Shown: positions 29,550 to 38,988 of the stretch, in pieces
Layout: each line of letters starts with the position of its first letter
How positions within the stretch are numbered: the first letter of the stretch is position 1
Source of the DNA: Mangrovimonas aestuarii
GTDB lineage: Bacteria; Bacteroidota; Bacteroidia; Flavobacteriales; Flavobacteriaceae
Assembly (NCBI RefSeq): GCF_028767185.1
Contig: NZ_JARACK010000011.1
Location: 33,812-97,811 of the forward strand
DNA length: 64,000 nucleotides
Direction: 5' to 3'
The notes under the pieces: generated by a model
Seen by the model: the letters and a program-made list of their open reading frames with translations, nothing else
What the model was told of the DNA's origin: nothing
The model's database searches: none
Position numbers and translations under genes: made by a program

Positions 29550-31922
29550 ATGAACCTTTACAAGACTATTGTCCTGTTTTACTTGCTGATTTTCGGGACT
29601 TTGGGCATGGCTCAAGAAAAATTCACCCTTAGTGGAACGGTCACTGAATCGACTGGAAACGAAACCCTAATTGGTGTAAATATCCTAATCCCGGAACTAC
29701 AAACCGGAACTACAACTAACGAATACGGTTTCTACTCTATTACGCTACCAAAAGGTGAATATAAAATTGTTGTTAGTTACCTTGGCTTCAAAACCTCAGT
29801 GGAAACCATTAACCTAGAACAAGACTTACACAAAAATTTTGAACTCACAGAATCTACAGAAAGTCTTGACGAAATTGTGATTAAAGAAGATGTTGAGAAA
29901 ATCAACATTAGGAAACCTCAAATGAGCGTAAACTCCCTAACCTCAGCTACCATAAAAAAGATTCCTGTTGTTTTGGGAGAATCGGATGTTATTAAATCCA
30001 TCACACTACTTCCCGGTGTTACTACTGCAGGCGAAGCCGGTTCTGGTTTTAATGTAAGAGGAGGTGCTGCTGATCAAAATTTAATCCTGTTGGATGAGGC
30101 CACCATATACAACTCCTCTCATCTATTCGGGTTCTTTTCGGTATTCAACCCCGATGCTATTAAGGATATTAAACTGTACAAAGGAGGAATCCCTGCACGT
30201 TATGGAGGGCGCGTATCTTCTGTATTGGACATTTACCAAAAAGAAGGAAACAGTAACGACTTTCATGCCAATGGTGGAATAGGTTTAGTGTCTAGCCGCT
30301 TGTTGTTGGAAGGACCTATTTCAAAGAAAAAAAGCTCGTTTCTAGTTGGTGGGCGCTCATCATACGCACATCTATTCCTTCCTCTATTTGATATTGACAA
30401 CAAAGCCTATTTCTACGATCTAAACACCAAGATCAGTTACAACATTAATAACAATAACAGCATTTACCTTTCAGGATATTTTGGACGTGACTTATTCTCT
30501 TTATCAGATAGCTTCATAAACACCTATGGTAATGCACTTTTTAACTTCAGATGGAACCATTTATTTTCTGATAGGATATTCTCAAACTTATCGATAAACT
30601 ATTCTGATTACTATTATGGATTGGACCTGAACCTAGTTGAGTTCAAATGGAACTCAGGAATTCAAAATATCAATCTTAAATACGATTTTAAACATTACGT
30701 AAGCAACGACCTAAAACTTTATTATGGTTTAAACAGTACCCACTACAAGTTTAACCCGGGAGAAATTGAACCGACAACCGAAACATCAGGGATAAATCCA
30801 GATAAATTAATCGACAAGTTTGCTTGGGAAAATGCAGTTTATCTAGATGCCGAATACGATTTTTCCAAATCAATTTCTGCTTCTGTTGGTTTGCGAGTAA
30901 GTTCTTTTCTTCGATTAGGGCAAGACGAGCTTAACAGCTATGCAAATGACATTCCTGTGACATTCAACCCTACATTTCAGATCTATGAGAAAGCAAATCC
31001 TATAGGTATTGAAACCTTCAAAAGAAATGATGTTATCAAATCGTTTTACAATTTTGAGCCTAGACTTTCTCTAGCGTATCGCCTAAGCGAAGAATCGTCT
31101 ATTAAAGCCTCTTACAACAAAATGACTCAGTATTTACACCTAATCTCAAATACCAGTTCACCAACTCCTTTAGATGTATGGGCACCGAGTGGCAAATACA
31201 TCGCACCCCAAAAACTACATCAATACGCCTTGGGGTATTTTAGAAATATCAAAGACAAATATTCCTTGGAAGTTGAAGGGTTTTATAAAACCATAAAAAA
31301 CAGAATTGACTATATAGACGGTGCCGATCTTATCGCAAACGATGCTATAGAGCAGGTTATTCTTAATGGTAGAGCACGTGCTTACGGCACCGAAGTACTT
31401 TTAAGAAAGAACGAAGGAAGGATTACTGGCTGGGTAGCTTATACTTTATCACGATCGGAACAGCAGACCAAAGGACGGACGCCTGAGGAAATAGGCATTA
31501 ACAATGGAAACTGGTATGTAACACCTTATGATAAAACCCATGACATTTCTGTAGTAGCCAGCTACAATCTGAACGACAAATGGGACTTCAATGCCAATTT
31601 CCTTTTTCAAACTGGACAACCGACCACTTATCCTATAAGCCAATACGAATACAATGGCATTAACTTCCCTAACTATGCCGACAGAAACTCAAACAGATTG
31701 CCTAATTATAATCGTTTAGATATTTCAGCAACTTATACCCCAAAACCAGATTCTACAAAACGCTGGAAACACAACTGGGTATTTGGGATTTACAATGTTT
31801 ACAACAGAAAAAATGCAGCATCTATTAGCTTTAGGGAAAACAGTGATACAGGCATGAATGACGCTGTAAAACTATCCATTTTTGGAATTGTTCCTTCTGT
31901 AACCTATAACTTTAACTTCTAG
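29550..31922 (+). CDS. TonB-dependent outer membrane receptor with carboxypeptidase-like domain
   Basis: 790 residues from the ATG at 29550. A signal peptide (LLIFGTLGMAQ) precedes a carboxypeptidase-regulatory-like domain (about 25-105, TGTTTNEYGFYSITLPKGEY), then the plug (about 115-225, GEAGSGFNVRGGAADQNLIL) and a beta-barrel. The C-terminus VPSVTYNFNF ends in Phe as expected for BAM insertion. The receptor imports an unknown substrate with TonB energy. The next gene, 4 bases later, encodes a DUF4249 lipoprotein, a common partner in Bacteroidota. Confidence 0.93.
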   Translation: MNLYKTIVLFYLLIFGTLGMAQEKFTLSGTVTESTGNETLIGVNILIPELQTGTTTNEYGFYSITLPKGEYKIVVSYLGFKTSVETINLEQDLHKNFELTESTESLDEIVIKEDVEKINIRKPQMSVNSLTSATIKKIPVVLGESDVIKSITLLPGVTTAGEAGSGFNVRGGAADQNLILLDEATIYNSSHLFGFFSVFNPDAIKDIKLYKGGIPARYGGRVSSVLDIYQKEGNSNDFHANGGIGLVSSRLLLEGPISKKKSSFLVGGRSSYAHLFLPLFDIDNKAYFYDLNTKISYNINNNNSIYLSGYFGRDLFSLSDSFINTYGNALFNFRWNHLFSDRIFSNLSINYSDYYYGLDLNLVEFKWNSGIQNINLKYDFKHYVSNDLKLYYGLNSTHYKFNPGEIEPTTETSGINPDKLIDKFAWENAVYLDAEYDFSKSISASVGLRVSSFLRLGQDELNSYANDIPVTFNPTFQIYEKANPIGIETFKRNDVIKSFYNFEPRLSLAYRLSEESSIKASYNKMTQYLHLISNTSSPTPLDVWAPSGKYIAPQKLHQYALGYFRNIKDKYSLEVEGFYKTIKNRIDYIDGADLIANDAIEQVILNGRARAYGTEVLLRKNEGRITGWVAYTLSRSEQQTKGRTPEEIGINNGNWYVTPYDKTHDISVVASYNLNDKWDFNANFLFQTGQPTTYPISQYEYNGINFPNYADRNSNRLPNYNRLDISATYTPKPDSTKRWKHNWVFGIYNVYNRKNAASISFRENSDTGMNDAVKLSIFGIVPSVTYNFNF

Positions 31923-31926
31923 AGCC

Positions 31927-32742
31927 ATGAAAAAATTAATATACATCCTTACAGTTTCCATTTTATTTTTCAGCTGCGAAGAGGTTATCGACGTGGAAAC
32001 TCCTACTGAAGCACCTCGATTGGTGGTCGACGCATCTATTAACTGGGTTAAAGGAACAACTGGAAATGAGCAGTCCATTAAGCTTAGCCTTACGGCTCCT
32101 TACTTCCAGGATAATATTCCTCCTGCAAACAATGCTATCGTCACAATAACTGATCAAGAAAACAATACTTATGAATTCCTTGAAGAAGGAGATACTGGTA
32201 TTTACAAGAACAACTCATTTGTTCCAGTAATAAACAGAACTTATGTTCTCTATATTGAATATGACGGTGAAACTTACACCGCTACAGAATCTTTAAAATC
32301 GGTTGCTTCAATCGATTTTATTGAACAGAAAGACAATGGAGGCTTTTCAGGTGAAGACATAGAGCTTAAAGTGTATTATACGGATCCTGCAGATGAAGAG
32401 AATTATTATCTATTTGAATTCAATAGCGACATTTCAGAATTTCCTGAATTGCAAGTTTATGATGATGAATTTAACAATGGAAATCAAATTTTTGCTTTTT
32501 ACACCGACTCAGATTTAGAAACTGGTCACCAAGTACTTATCCAGAACTATGGTGTTTCTAAACAGTTTTACAATTATATGTTCATCTTATTACAGCAAAG
32601 CAGTCAGGAAGGTGGTGGTCCTTTTGAAACTATGCCCGCAACGGTAAGAGGGAACTGCATCAACGTAACCAATCCTGATAACTTTCCTTTAGGGTACTTT
32701 AGACTCTCCGAAGTTGATGAATTAACCTATACGGTGGAATAA
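31927..32742 (+). CDS. DUF4249 lipoprotein
   Basis: 271 residues with a lipoprotein signal (YILTVSILFFSC, acylated Cys at 17) followed by CEEVIDVETPTEAPRLVVDA, the usual DUF4249 opening. Beta-rich repeats follow, with PPANNAIVTITDQENNTYEF, and the C-terminus contains NPDNFPLGYFRLSEVDEL. Partners of TonB receptors often act as lids or substrate-capture lipoproteins at the surface. A role for this one is inferred only from the 4-base spacing to the receptor gene. Confidence 0.87.
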   Translation: MKKLIYILTVSILFFSCEEVIDVETPTEAPRLVVDASINWVKGTTGNEQSIKLSLTAPYFQDNIPPANNAIVTITDQENNTYEFLEEGDTGIYKNNSFVPVINRTYVLYIEYDGETYTATESLKSVASIDFIEQKDNGGFSGEDIELKVYYTDPADEENYYLFEFNSDISEFPELQVYDDEFNNGNQIFAFYTDSDLETGHQVLIQNYGVSKQFYNYMFILLQQSSQEGGGPFETMPATVRGNCINVTNPDNFPLGYFRLSEVDELTYTVE

Positions 32743-32760
32743 AATCCTTATTTTTGCAGC

Positions 32761-33597
32761 ATGAGCTTTACCAAAACAACTGAACAGGATTCTAACTATA
32801 ACAACCTTGAAAAAATGAGTGTTCACGATCTTTTAGTGAACATTAATCAAGAAGATAAAACTGTGCCTCTGGCTGTAGAAAAAGCGTTACCACAAATAGA
32901 GACTTTAGTAAAACAGATTTCCGATAAGCTTCAGGAAGGCGGGAGGCTATTCTATATCGGTGCTGGTACCAGCGGGAGACTTGGTATTGTTGATGCATCG
33001 GAGTGTCCTCCTACTTTTGGAGTACCTTTTGACTTGGTTATCGGCCTTATTGCCGGCGGTGACTCTGCCATTAGAAAAGCTGTTGAATTTGCCGAGGATT
33101 CTACTCAACAAGGTTGGAAAGATTTACAGGATTATAATATTTCCCCTAAAGATGTTGTTGTAGGTATAGCTGCTTCTGGAACGACTCCTTATGTTATTGG
33201 AGCCTTGGAAACCTGTAACAAAAATGACATTATCACAGGATGTATTACGTGTAATCAAGGAAGTCCTTTAGCCAAGGTCGCTCAATACCCTATTGAAGTA
33301 GTTGTAGGTCCTGAGTTTGTTACCGGAAGTTCTAGAATGAAGGCAGGAACCGCTCAAAAATTAGTTCTTAATATGATCTCTACAGCTACAATGATTCAAT
33401 TGGGGCGCGTAAAGGGGAACAAAATGGTAGATATGCAATTGAGCAATAATAAGCTTGTTGACCGCGGTACCAAAATGCTAATAACCGAACTTAATATTAC
33501 CAGACAGGAAGCCGAAGCACTCATTGCAAAACACAAAAACGTAAGAACGGCAATAAAACACTACAACAATGGCAACGGAAACAAAACGAACCAATAA
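32761..33597 (+). CDS. murQ: N-acetylmuramic acid 6-phosphate etherase MurQ
   Basis: 278 residues with a SIS domain. The signature YIGAGTSGRLGIVDASECPP is near residue 67, followed by GLIAGGDSAIRKAVEFAEDS and VVGIAASGTTPYVIGALETC, and the C-terminal catalytic SSRMKAGTAQKLVLNMIST. It cleaves the D-lactyl ether of MurNAc 6-phosphate during cell-wall recycling. Length is a little short of 300 but complete. It overlaps the next small gene by 29 bases. Confidence 0.96.
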   Translation: MSFTKTTEQDSNYNNLEKMSVHDLLVNINQEDKTVPLAVEKALPQIETLVKQISDKLQEGGRLFYIGAGTSGRLGIVDASECPPTFGVPFDLVIGLIAGGDSAIRKAVEFAEDSTQQGWKDLQDYNISPKDVVVGIAASGTTPYVIGALETCNKNDIITGCITCNQGSPLAKVAQYPIEVVVGPEFVTGSSRMKAGTAQKLVLNMISTATMIQLGRVKGNKMVDMQLSNNKLVDRGTKMLITELNITRQEAEALIAKHKNVRTAIKHYNNGNGNKTNQ

Positions 33598-33805
33598 AAC
33601 CGTACTTGTTAACGGTTTGAAAAAAATGGCCATTTCATTGGCTGCTATGTTTTTGGGACCTATTCTAATTTCCGTGGCATTCTGGAATCAGGAGAAACCT
33701 CTCTTTATCCCTATCCTTTGTCTAGGCATATTTGTGGCTGGTGCTGCTATCTTTTTTGCTTTTAAGGGTATTATGACGATTATGGACAGCATGTTTAAGA
33801 AATAA
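33569..33805 (+). CDS. DUF6095-like small membrane protein
   Basis: 78 residues with a basic N-terminus and two hydrophobic helices (SLAAMFLGPILISVAFW and PILCLGIFVAGAAIFFAF), ending in a short basic tail. Homologues beside murQ in flavobacteria are labelled DUF6095; the function is unknown. Its ATG lies inside murQ, giving a 29-base overlap in another frame and likely translational coupling. Confidence 0.8.
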   Translation: MATETKRTNKTVLVNGLKKMAISLAAMFLGPILISVAFWNQEKPLFIPILCLGIFVAGAAIFFAFKGIMTIMDSMFKK

Positions 33806-33860
33806 CATCTCTTAAGATAGTGTACAAAATGTCTATTTATCAGTTAAGAAATTGAATCTC

Positions 33861-34715
33861 CTATTTTAAACTATCTGGACGATTAAAGATAACTTTTACA
33901 GCTTGCCCGATAGTTTTTGATTGCGTCATATTTTTAACAATATCCTGCCATACATGAAAATTTAAAGTAATAGGATTAAAACCCTTTGGTTGCTCTAGAA
34001 TACCATAATCAGCCTGCTCCATTTCAGGTTGAAAAGTGCCAAAAATTCTATCCCATATAATAAAAGTAGAACCATAATTCTTATCTAAATATTTCGGATT
34101 TCGACCGTGATGTACCCGATGGTGTGATGGTGTGGTAAAAAAAAACTCAATGGGTTTAGGGAATTTTCGAATGTACTCAGTATGAATCCAAAACTGATAT
34201 AATACAGCTATTTGGTGACAAATAAAAAAAACGAAAGGATTGAACCCCATTAAACTAATTGGTAAAAAAAAGATTAGCTTGATTTGCTGTGTCCAGCTTA
34301 ATCTAAAGGAGGTTGACAAATTATACTGTTCAGAATTGTGGTGAGTAACATGCGTGGCCCAGAACACATTAGTTTCGTGTCCGAAGCGATGCGCCCAATA
34401 TCTCAGAAAATCCAAAATAAAGAAACAAAGAATGCAAGTGAACCAATTTACAGAAATACTCCAAGGTACTATGTTATACAAAAAAAGAACAATTAAGAAC
34501 GTGGCACTTTTAGTAAGGGTACCCAAGCCAACTTGTACTAATCCAATGGTAAGTGAGGCCACAAAATCTTTTCCTTTGTAGAGTTTTTTATTTTGCCTAA
34601 AACTAATAAACATTTCCAATACAGCCAATCCAATCATAATGGGTGCAGCATATAGAATTAAGTTATTCTCATTTGTAAATGCAACAACCTGTTCCATAGT
34701 TATTTTCTCCTTCAT
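33861..34715 (-). CDS. Sterol desaturase / fatty acid hydroxylase family membrane protein
   Basis: 284 residues with four or five membrane helices and the histidine clusters that bind a di-iron centre: HRFGHE, HVTHHNSE and HRVHHGRN, with a further His in the late TLNFHVWQDI. This superfamily hydroxylates or desaturates lipids in the membrane. The substrate is unknown; in flavobacteria it may modify fatty acids or carotenoids. It converges on DUF6095 with only 55 bases between stops. The 271-base spacer behind it holds no gene. Confidence 0.9.
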   Translation of the reverse strand: MKEKITMEQVVAFTNENNLILYAAPIMIGLAVLEMFISFRQNKKLYKGKDFVASLTIGLVQVGLGTLTKSATFLIVLFLYNIVPWSISVNWFTCILCFFILDFLRYWAHRFGHETNVFWATHVTHHNSEQYNLSTSFRLSWTQQIKLIFFLPISLMGFNPFVFFICHQIAVLYQFWIHTEYIRKFPKPIEFFFTTPSHHRVHHGRNPKYLDKNYGSTFIIWDRIFGTFQPEMEQADYGILEQPKGFNPITLNFHVWQDIVKNMTQSKTIGQAVKVIFNRPDSLK

Positions 34716-34986
34716 ATATTAGCTTTTTATAATCCCCTTTTTATTTTTCATGAGACGCATTTAGTCTGTTACTGTCTTTACAGCTTATACTCTAAATTTT
34801 ATTGACTTGATTATAATGAATTCCATGTATTTATCATCAACAATTTTAAAATAAAATATTCTAACAAAACAGTAAAGTGATAGTTTAGTTTATGGGTAGA
34901 TAATTTAATATCTGGTCTAATTCAATAAATTCTATTTAGAAAACACAATTTTTCACACTTGACTAAATTAATAATTGATGTACAAA

Positions 34987-36258
34987 TCACGACTTTATTA
35001 CCCCATAATATTGCCGTTCAATATTTTCGCGATGTTCGGGATGGGCAATATCTACCAAGGCTTTAACCCGCTGTTTGATGGTTTTGCCATATAAATTTGC
35101 AATCCCATATTCAGTGACTACATAATGTACATGGGCACGCGTGGTTACTACCCCAGCTCCGGGTTTTAAACATGGTACTATACGACTAACACCTTTTTTG
35201 GTTATTGAAGGCAAGGCTATAATGGCTTTCCCCCCCTCACTTAACGAAGCCCCACGAATAAAATCCATTTGCCCACCAACACCAGAATACATTCTCGACC
35301 CAATGGAGTCGGCACAAACCTGCCCCGTAACATCTACCTCAATTGCCGAGTTAATTGCAACCATTCTCGGATTTTGCTTGATAATATATATATCATTAAC
35401 AAAGTCTGATGGACGCATTTCTATAAATGGATTATCATCTACATAATCATACAAACGCTTTGTTCCCATTAAAAAGGTTGCCAAGCCACGACCAGGAATA
35501 ACTTCTTTATAATTACCGTTAATCACATCCTTTAAAATCAAATCAATTACCCCATCGGAGAACATTTCGGTATGTAATCCTAAATCTTTGTGATTGGTTA
35601 AGTTGGTCAATACGGCATTAGGGATTACACCTATTCCCATCTGTAATGTGCTCCGATCATCAATCAAACTTGCAACAAAGCTACCTATCTGTTTTTCCAC
35701 TTCGCCTGCTTCACCCAAAGGGTGCTCAGGAATAGGTTCATCTACCTCAACGAACATATCAATTTCAGATACGTGAATAATTCCATCACCGTGCGTTCTA
35801 GGCATCTGCTTGTTTACCTGTGCAATTACCGTCTGCGCATTATCTATTGCTGCCAACGTAGCCTCAACCGAAACTCCCAAAGAACAGTATCCATGCCTAT
35901 CTGGAATGGACACATGTATAAATACAACATCTATATTTATTATGTTTCTTTTAAAAAGCAATGGTAATTCACTCAAAAATACGGGGGTATAAGAACCATT
36001 TCCTGCAGCTAGGGTATGCCGCACATTCTTACCTATAAAAAAAGAGTTTACATGAAAACTGCTTTTAAGAGCAGGATCTGCATACGGTGCTTCTCCCTCG
36101 GTATGCAAATGGCATACTTCTACATGCTGTAATTCCTCATGACGGGCGGCTAGAGCTTTAACCAAAGCTTGTGGTGCAGCAGCAGCAGCCTGTACATAAA
36201 CTCTATCGTTGGATTTGATAACCTTTACAGCCTCTTCGGCACTAACTGAAGTAAACAT
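34987..36258 (-). CDS. Acetyl-CoA hydrolase/transferase family protein
   Basis: 423 residues, close to the family length. N-terminal and C-terminal CoA-transferase domains are visible: LQMGIGVIPNAVLTNLTNHK, then LHTEMFSDGVIDLI with the catalytic Glu, SRMYSGVGGQMDFIRGASLS, and ITKKGVSRIVPCLKPGAGVV. The pattern is closest to acetate or 4-hydroxybutyrate CoA-transferases. It would move CoA between acyl-CoA and carboxylates, perhaps acetate. The specific substrates cannot be read from sequence. The gene stands alone and is divergent from map. Confidence 0.9.
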   Translation of the reverse strand: MFTSVSAEEAVKVIKSNDRVYVQAAAAAPQALVKALAARHEELQHVEVCHLHTEGEAPYADPALKSSFHVNSFFIGKNVRHTLAAGNGSYTPVFLSELPLLFKRNIINIDVVFIHVSIPDRHGYCSLGVSVEATLAAIDNAQTVIAQVNKQMPRTHGDGIIHVSEIDMFVEVDEPIPEHPLGEAGEVEKQIGSFVASLIDDRSTLQMGIGVIPNAVLTNLTNHKDLGLHTEMFSDGVIDLILKDVINGNYKEVIPGRGLATFLMGTKRLYDYVDDNPFIEMRPSDFVNDIYIIKQNPRMVAINSAIEVDVTGQVCADSIGSRMYSGVGGQMDFIRGASLSEGGKAIIALPSITKKGVSRIVPCLKPGAGVVTTRAHVHYVVTEYGIANLYGKTIKQRVKALVDIAHPEHRENIERQYYGVIKS

Positions 36259-36380
36259 ATTTTCTGAAAATTTCCCTTAAAGTTATTCATAAACCATTGA
36301 TTATATGGCATTGTACCGACTAAATTCCGGTAAATTTGTACAAGAGTTATTTTCAGTATCTTTGCCATTATTTTTTAGAT

Positions 36381-37199
36381 ATGATTATAGTTAAAACCAA
36401 AGAAGAAATAGAGATCATGCGCGAGAGCGCTTTGGTAGTTTCAAAAACCTTAGGAATGCTTGCCAAAGAGGTAAAACCTGGCGTGACCACTTTACAGTTG
36501 GACAAAATGGCCGAGGAGTTTATTCGTGAGCAAGGAGCCATTCCTGCTTTTTTAGGACTTTACGATTTTCCGAACACTCTTTGTATGAGCCCTAATTCGC
36601 AGGTAGTTCACGGTATTCCTAACAATACTCCACTAGAAGAGGGCGATATCATATCTATTGATTGTGGTGCTGTTAAAAACGGATTTTACGGCGACCACGC
36701 CTATACGTTCGCCGTTGGAGAAATTGCTCCGGAGGTTGAAAAACTTTTACAGGTTACCAAAGAATCTCTTTACGTTGGAATTAGAGAGCTGAAAGTTAAT
36801 AACCGAGTTGGCGATGTTGGTTTTGCGATTCAACAGTATTGCGAAGCCCATGGTTATGGTGTGGTACGTGAATTGGTAGGACATGGACTTGGACGTAAAA
36901 TGCATGAAGATCCAGAAATGCCAAACTACGGAAAACGCGGTAGAGGAAAGAAATTTATAGAAGGTATGGTTGTTGCCATTGAACCTATGATCAATATGGG
37001 GACACAACGTATTAAGCAACACCGTGACGGATGGACCATTACTACTTTAGACAATAAGCCAAGTGCCCATTTTGAGCACGACGTAGCCATTGTTGATGGT
37101 AAACCTGAACTATTATCTACTTTTGGTTATATCTACGAAGCTCTGGGCATTGAAAGCAATGAAGAAGATGAGTTCCGCCAAAAAGCATTGGTGCTGTAA
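36381..37199 (+). CDS. map: Type I methionine aminopeptidase
   Basis: 272 residues from the ATG at 36381 (MIIVKTKEEIEIMRESALVV); an upstream in-frame ATG at 36336 would add 15 residues outside the family. Metal ligands are visible in SIDCGAVKNGFYGDHAYTF (two Asp), LVGHGLGRKMHEDPEMPNYG (His), VVAIEPMINMG (Glu) and SAHFEHDVAIVDG (Glu). It removes the initiator methionine from new proteins. A methyltransferase gene starts 2 bases later. Confidence 0.97.
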   Translation: MIIVKTKEEIEIMRESALVVSKTLGMLAKEVKPGVTTLQLDKMAEEFIREQGAIPAFLGLYDFPNTLCMSPNSQVVHGIPNNTPLEEGDIISIDCGAVKNGFYGDHAYTFAVGEIAPEVEKLLQVTKESLYVGIRELKVNNRVGDVGFAIQQYCEAHGYGVVRELVGHGLGRKMHEDPEMPNYGKRGRGKKFIEGMVVAIEPMINMGTQRIKQHRDGWTITTLDNKPSAHFEHDVAIVDGKPELLSTFGYIYEALGIESNEEDEFRQKALVL

Positions 37200-37201
37200 T
37201 T

Positions 37202-37969
37202 TTGAAAGGACTCTTTAAAATTATATTAAATACTATACCGAGGCCGGTACTTATCAGGTTAAGCTATCTGGTGCGTCCGGCCTTAGAGTTATACCTTAAA
37301 GGTAACCGTTATACCGATCCTATTGACGGAAAAAGCTTTAGAAGTTTTCTTCCTTACGGCTATGGAAAACAACGCAATAACGTATTATCGCCGTCTACTC
37401 TCTCTCTAGAAAGACATAGGCTGTTATGGCTCTATTTACAAAACGAAACAGATTTCTTTACAGCTGCTCACAAAGTATTGCACTTTGCCCCTGAACAAGC
37501 GTTTTACAGTCGGTTTAGAAAGTTGAAGAATATCGATTATACAACTACCGATTTAGAATCGCCTTTGGCTGATGTTAAAGCGGATATCTGTAACCTTCCG
37601 TTTAAGGATAACAGTTTTAATATTATTCTTTGTAATCACGTACTAGAGCATATTCCTGATGACACCAGAGCCATGCAAGAGCTTTATCGCATCTTAAAAC
37701 CAGGCGGTATGGGTATTTTTCAAATTCCACAGGATTTAAATAGGGAAGCTACTTTTGAAGACGATTCAATTACAGACCCAAAAGAACGCGCTCGTATTTT
37801 TGGTCAGTATGACCATGTTCGCATTTATGGCAGGGATTACTTTGACAAACTACGCTCTATAGGTTTTAAGGTTGACGAAGTAGATTATACATCTTCTCTA
37901 TCCCCAGAAGATGTTAATAAATACTGTTTAGCTTCAGGAGAAATTATTCCTGTTTGTTATAAAAAATAA
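37202..37969 (+). CDS. Class I SAM-dependent methyltransferase
   Basis: 255 residues, starting at TTG 37202, 2 bases after map. The N-terminal 90 residues include basic and hydrophobic stretches and a conserved RSFLPYGYGKQRNNVLSPST. The methyltransferase type 11 core has VLHFAPEQAFYSRFRKLKN, DICNLPFKDNSFNIILCNHV and LEHIPDDTRAMQELYRILKP. The substrate is unknown. A bidirectional terminator follows. Confidence 0.87.
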   Translation: MKGLFKIILNTIPRPVLIRLSYLVRPALELYLKGNRYTDPIDGKSFRSFLPYGYGKQRNNVLSPSTLSLERHRLLWLYLQNETDFFTAAHKVLHFAPEQAFYSRFRKLKNIDYTTTDLESPLADVKADICNLPFKDNSFNIILCNHVLEHIPDDTRAMQELYRILKPGGMGIFQIPQDLNREATFEDDSITDPKERARIFGQYDHVRIYGRDYFDKLRSIGFKVDEVDYTSSLSPEDVNKYCLASGEIIPVCYKK

Positions 37970-37988
37970 GCCCTTTAAAAAAGGGCTT
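37968..37988. terminator. Bidirectional terminator
   Basis: AAGCCCTTT at 37968-37976 pairs with AAAGGGCTT at 37980-37988 between the convergent methyltransferase and ApbE genes. Confidence 0.75.
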
Positions 37989-37993
37989 GATAA

Positions 37994-38986
37994 TTATGCT
38001 TCAGGAAATCCATTCAACGAGAGGGTTTCGAATTCATTGTCTTCATTCTCAAAAATCAAAAAGACCTTAAGTTCGGGGTGACGCTTTAAAAACTGTTTTA
38101 CCTTTTCAATACCCATAGCCTTAAAAGCTGTGGCATAAGCATCGGCGGTCATACAATCATCTGCCATTACCGAAATACTCAACAAATTGGTTTTACTGGG
38201 ATACCCAGTCTTAGTATCGATAATGTGGGCATAACGATTTCCATTTTCGTCTACTTTAAACTTTCTATAAGTTCCCGAAGTGGCCATCGCACCATCGTGC
38301 ATGCTAACTGCTTTCATCACCGATTGTGAACCATCAAAATTAGGATCTTCAATACCAACTTTCCAATTACTATTCTTTTCAATATTCATACCCTTAGCGC
38401 GTATCTCCCCTCCTACCTCAACCAAGTAGTCTGAAACATTTTTAGACTCCAAATAATCGGCAATCACATCAACACCATAACCTTTTGCAATGGCATTGAA
38501 ATCCAAAAACATATTCGATTCAGTCTTAATAATTTCATTATGTCGAATCAACACCTTACCGAACCCTACCCGTTTCATTAAATTTTCTACTTCTGCACTA
38601 TCCAAATAGGCTACCTTGCCTTCTGGCCCAAAATCCCAAGCATTGACAAGAACCCCAATAGTAGGATCGAAAGCCCCATCGGTTTCTTTATAAACTTCCT
38701 TGGCCTTGGTGATTACATTTATAAAATGATCATCAACAAATTTGATTCTATTATCATTTAGTTTCGAGATAATTGAATTCTCATCGTATGTTGACATTGA
38801 ATTGTTTATCACAGCAAATAGACTATCAAACTGCCTAGCATAATCAATCTCTCCTAGTGTAGCATACTGGATGCTGTAAGTAGTTCCAAATACTGGACCA
38901 GACACCTTGTTTAAAACAGGTTTCGATTCTTTTTTACATGCTAAAATAGTTACAGCCAAAATGGCCAATACTATATATTTTTTCAT
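37994..38986 (-). CDS. apbE: FAD:protein FMN transferase ApbE, lipoprotein copy
   Basis: 330 residues with a lipoprotein signal (YIVLAILAVTILAC, Cys at 17). ApbE covalently attaches FMN to Thr or Ser in target proteins outside the cytoplasm. Family motifs: GTTYSIQYATLGEIDYARQF, DFNAIAKGYGVDVIADYLES, VEVGGEIRAKGMN and the C-terminal GAMATSGTYRKFKVDENGN with HIIDTKTGYPSKTNLLSISV. It starts 2 bases downstream of a 125-residue gene. In flavobacteria such copies probably serve the NqrB/NqrC flavinylation sites, although no nqr genes are in this window. A second ApbE lies 2 kb upstream. Confidence 0.94.
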   Translation of the reverse strand: MKKYIVLAILAVTILACKKESKPVLNKVSGPVFGTTYSIQYATLGEIDYARQFDSLFAVINNSMSTYDENSIISKLNDNRIKFVDDHFINVITKAKEVYKETDGAFDPTIGVLVNAWDFGPEGKVAYLDSAEVENLMKRVGFGKVLIRHNEIIKTESNMFLDFNAIAKGYGVDVIADYLESKNVSDYLVEVGGEIRAKGMNIEKNSNWKVGIEDPNFDGSQSVMKAVSMHDGAMATSGTYRKFKVDENGNRYAHIIDTKTGYPSKTNLLSISVMADDCMTADAYATAFKAMGIEKVKQFLKRHPELKVFLIFENEDNEFETLSLNGFPEA

Positions 38987-38988
38987 AT

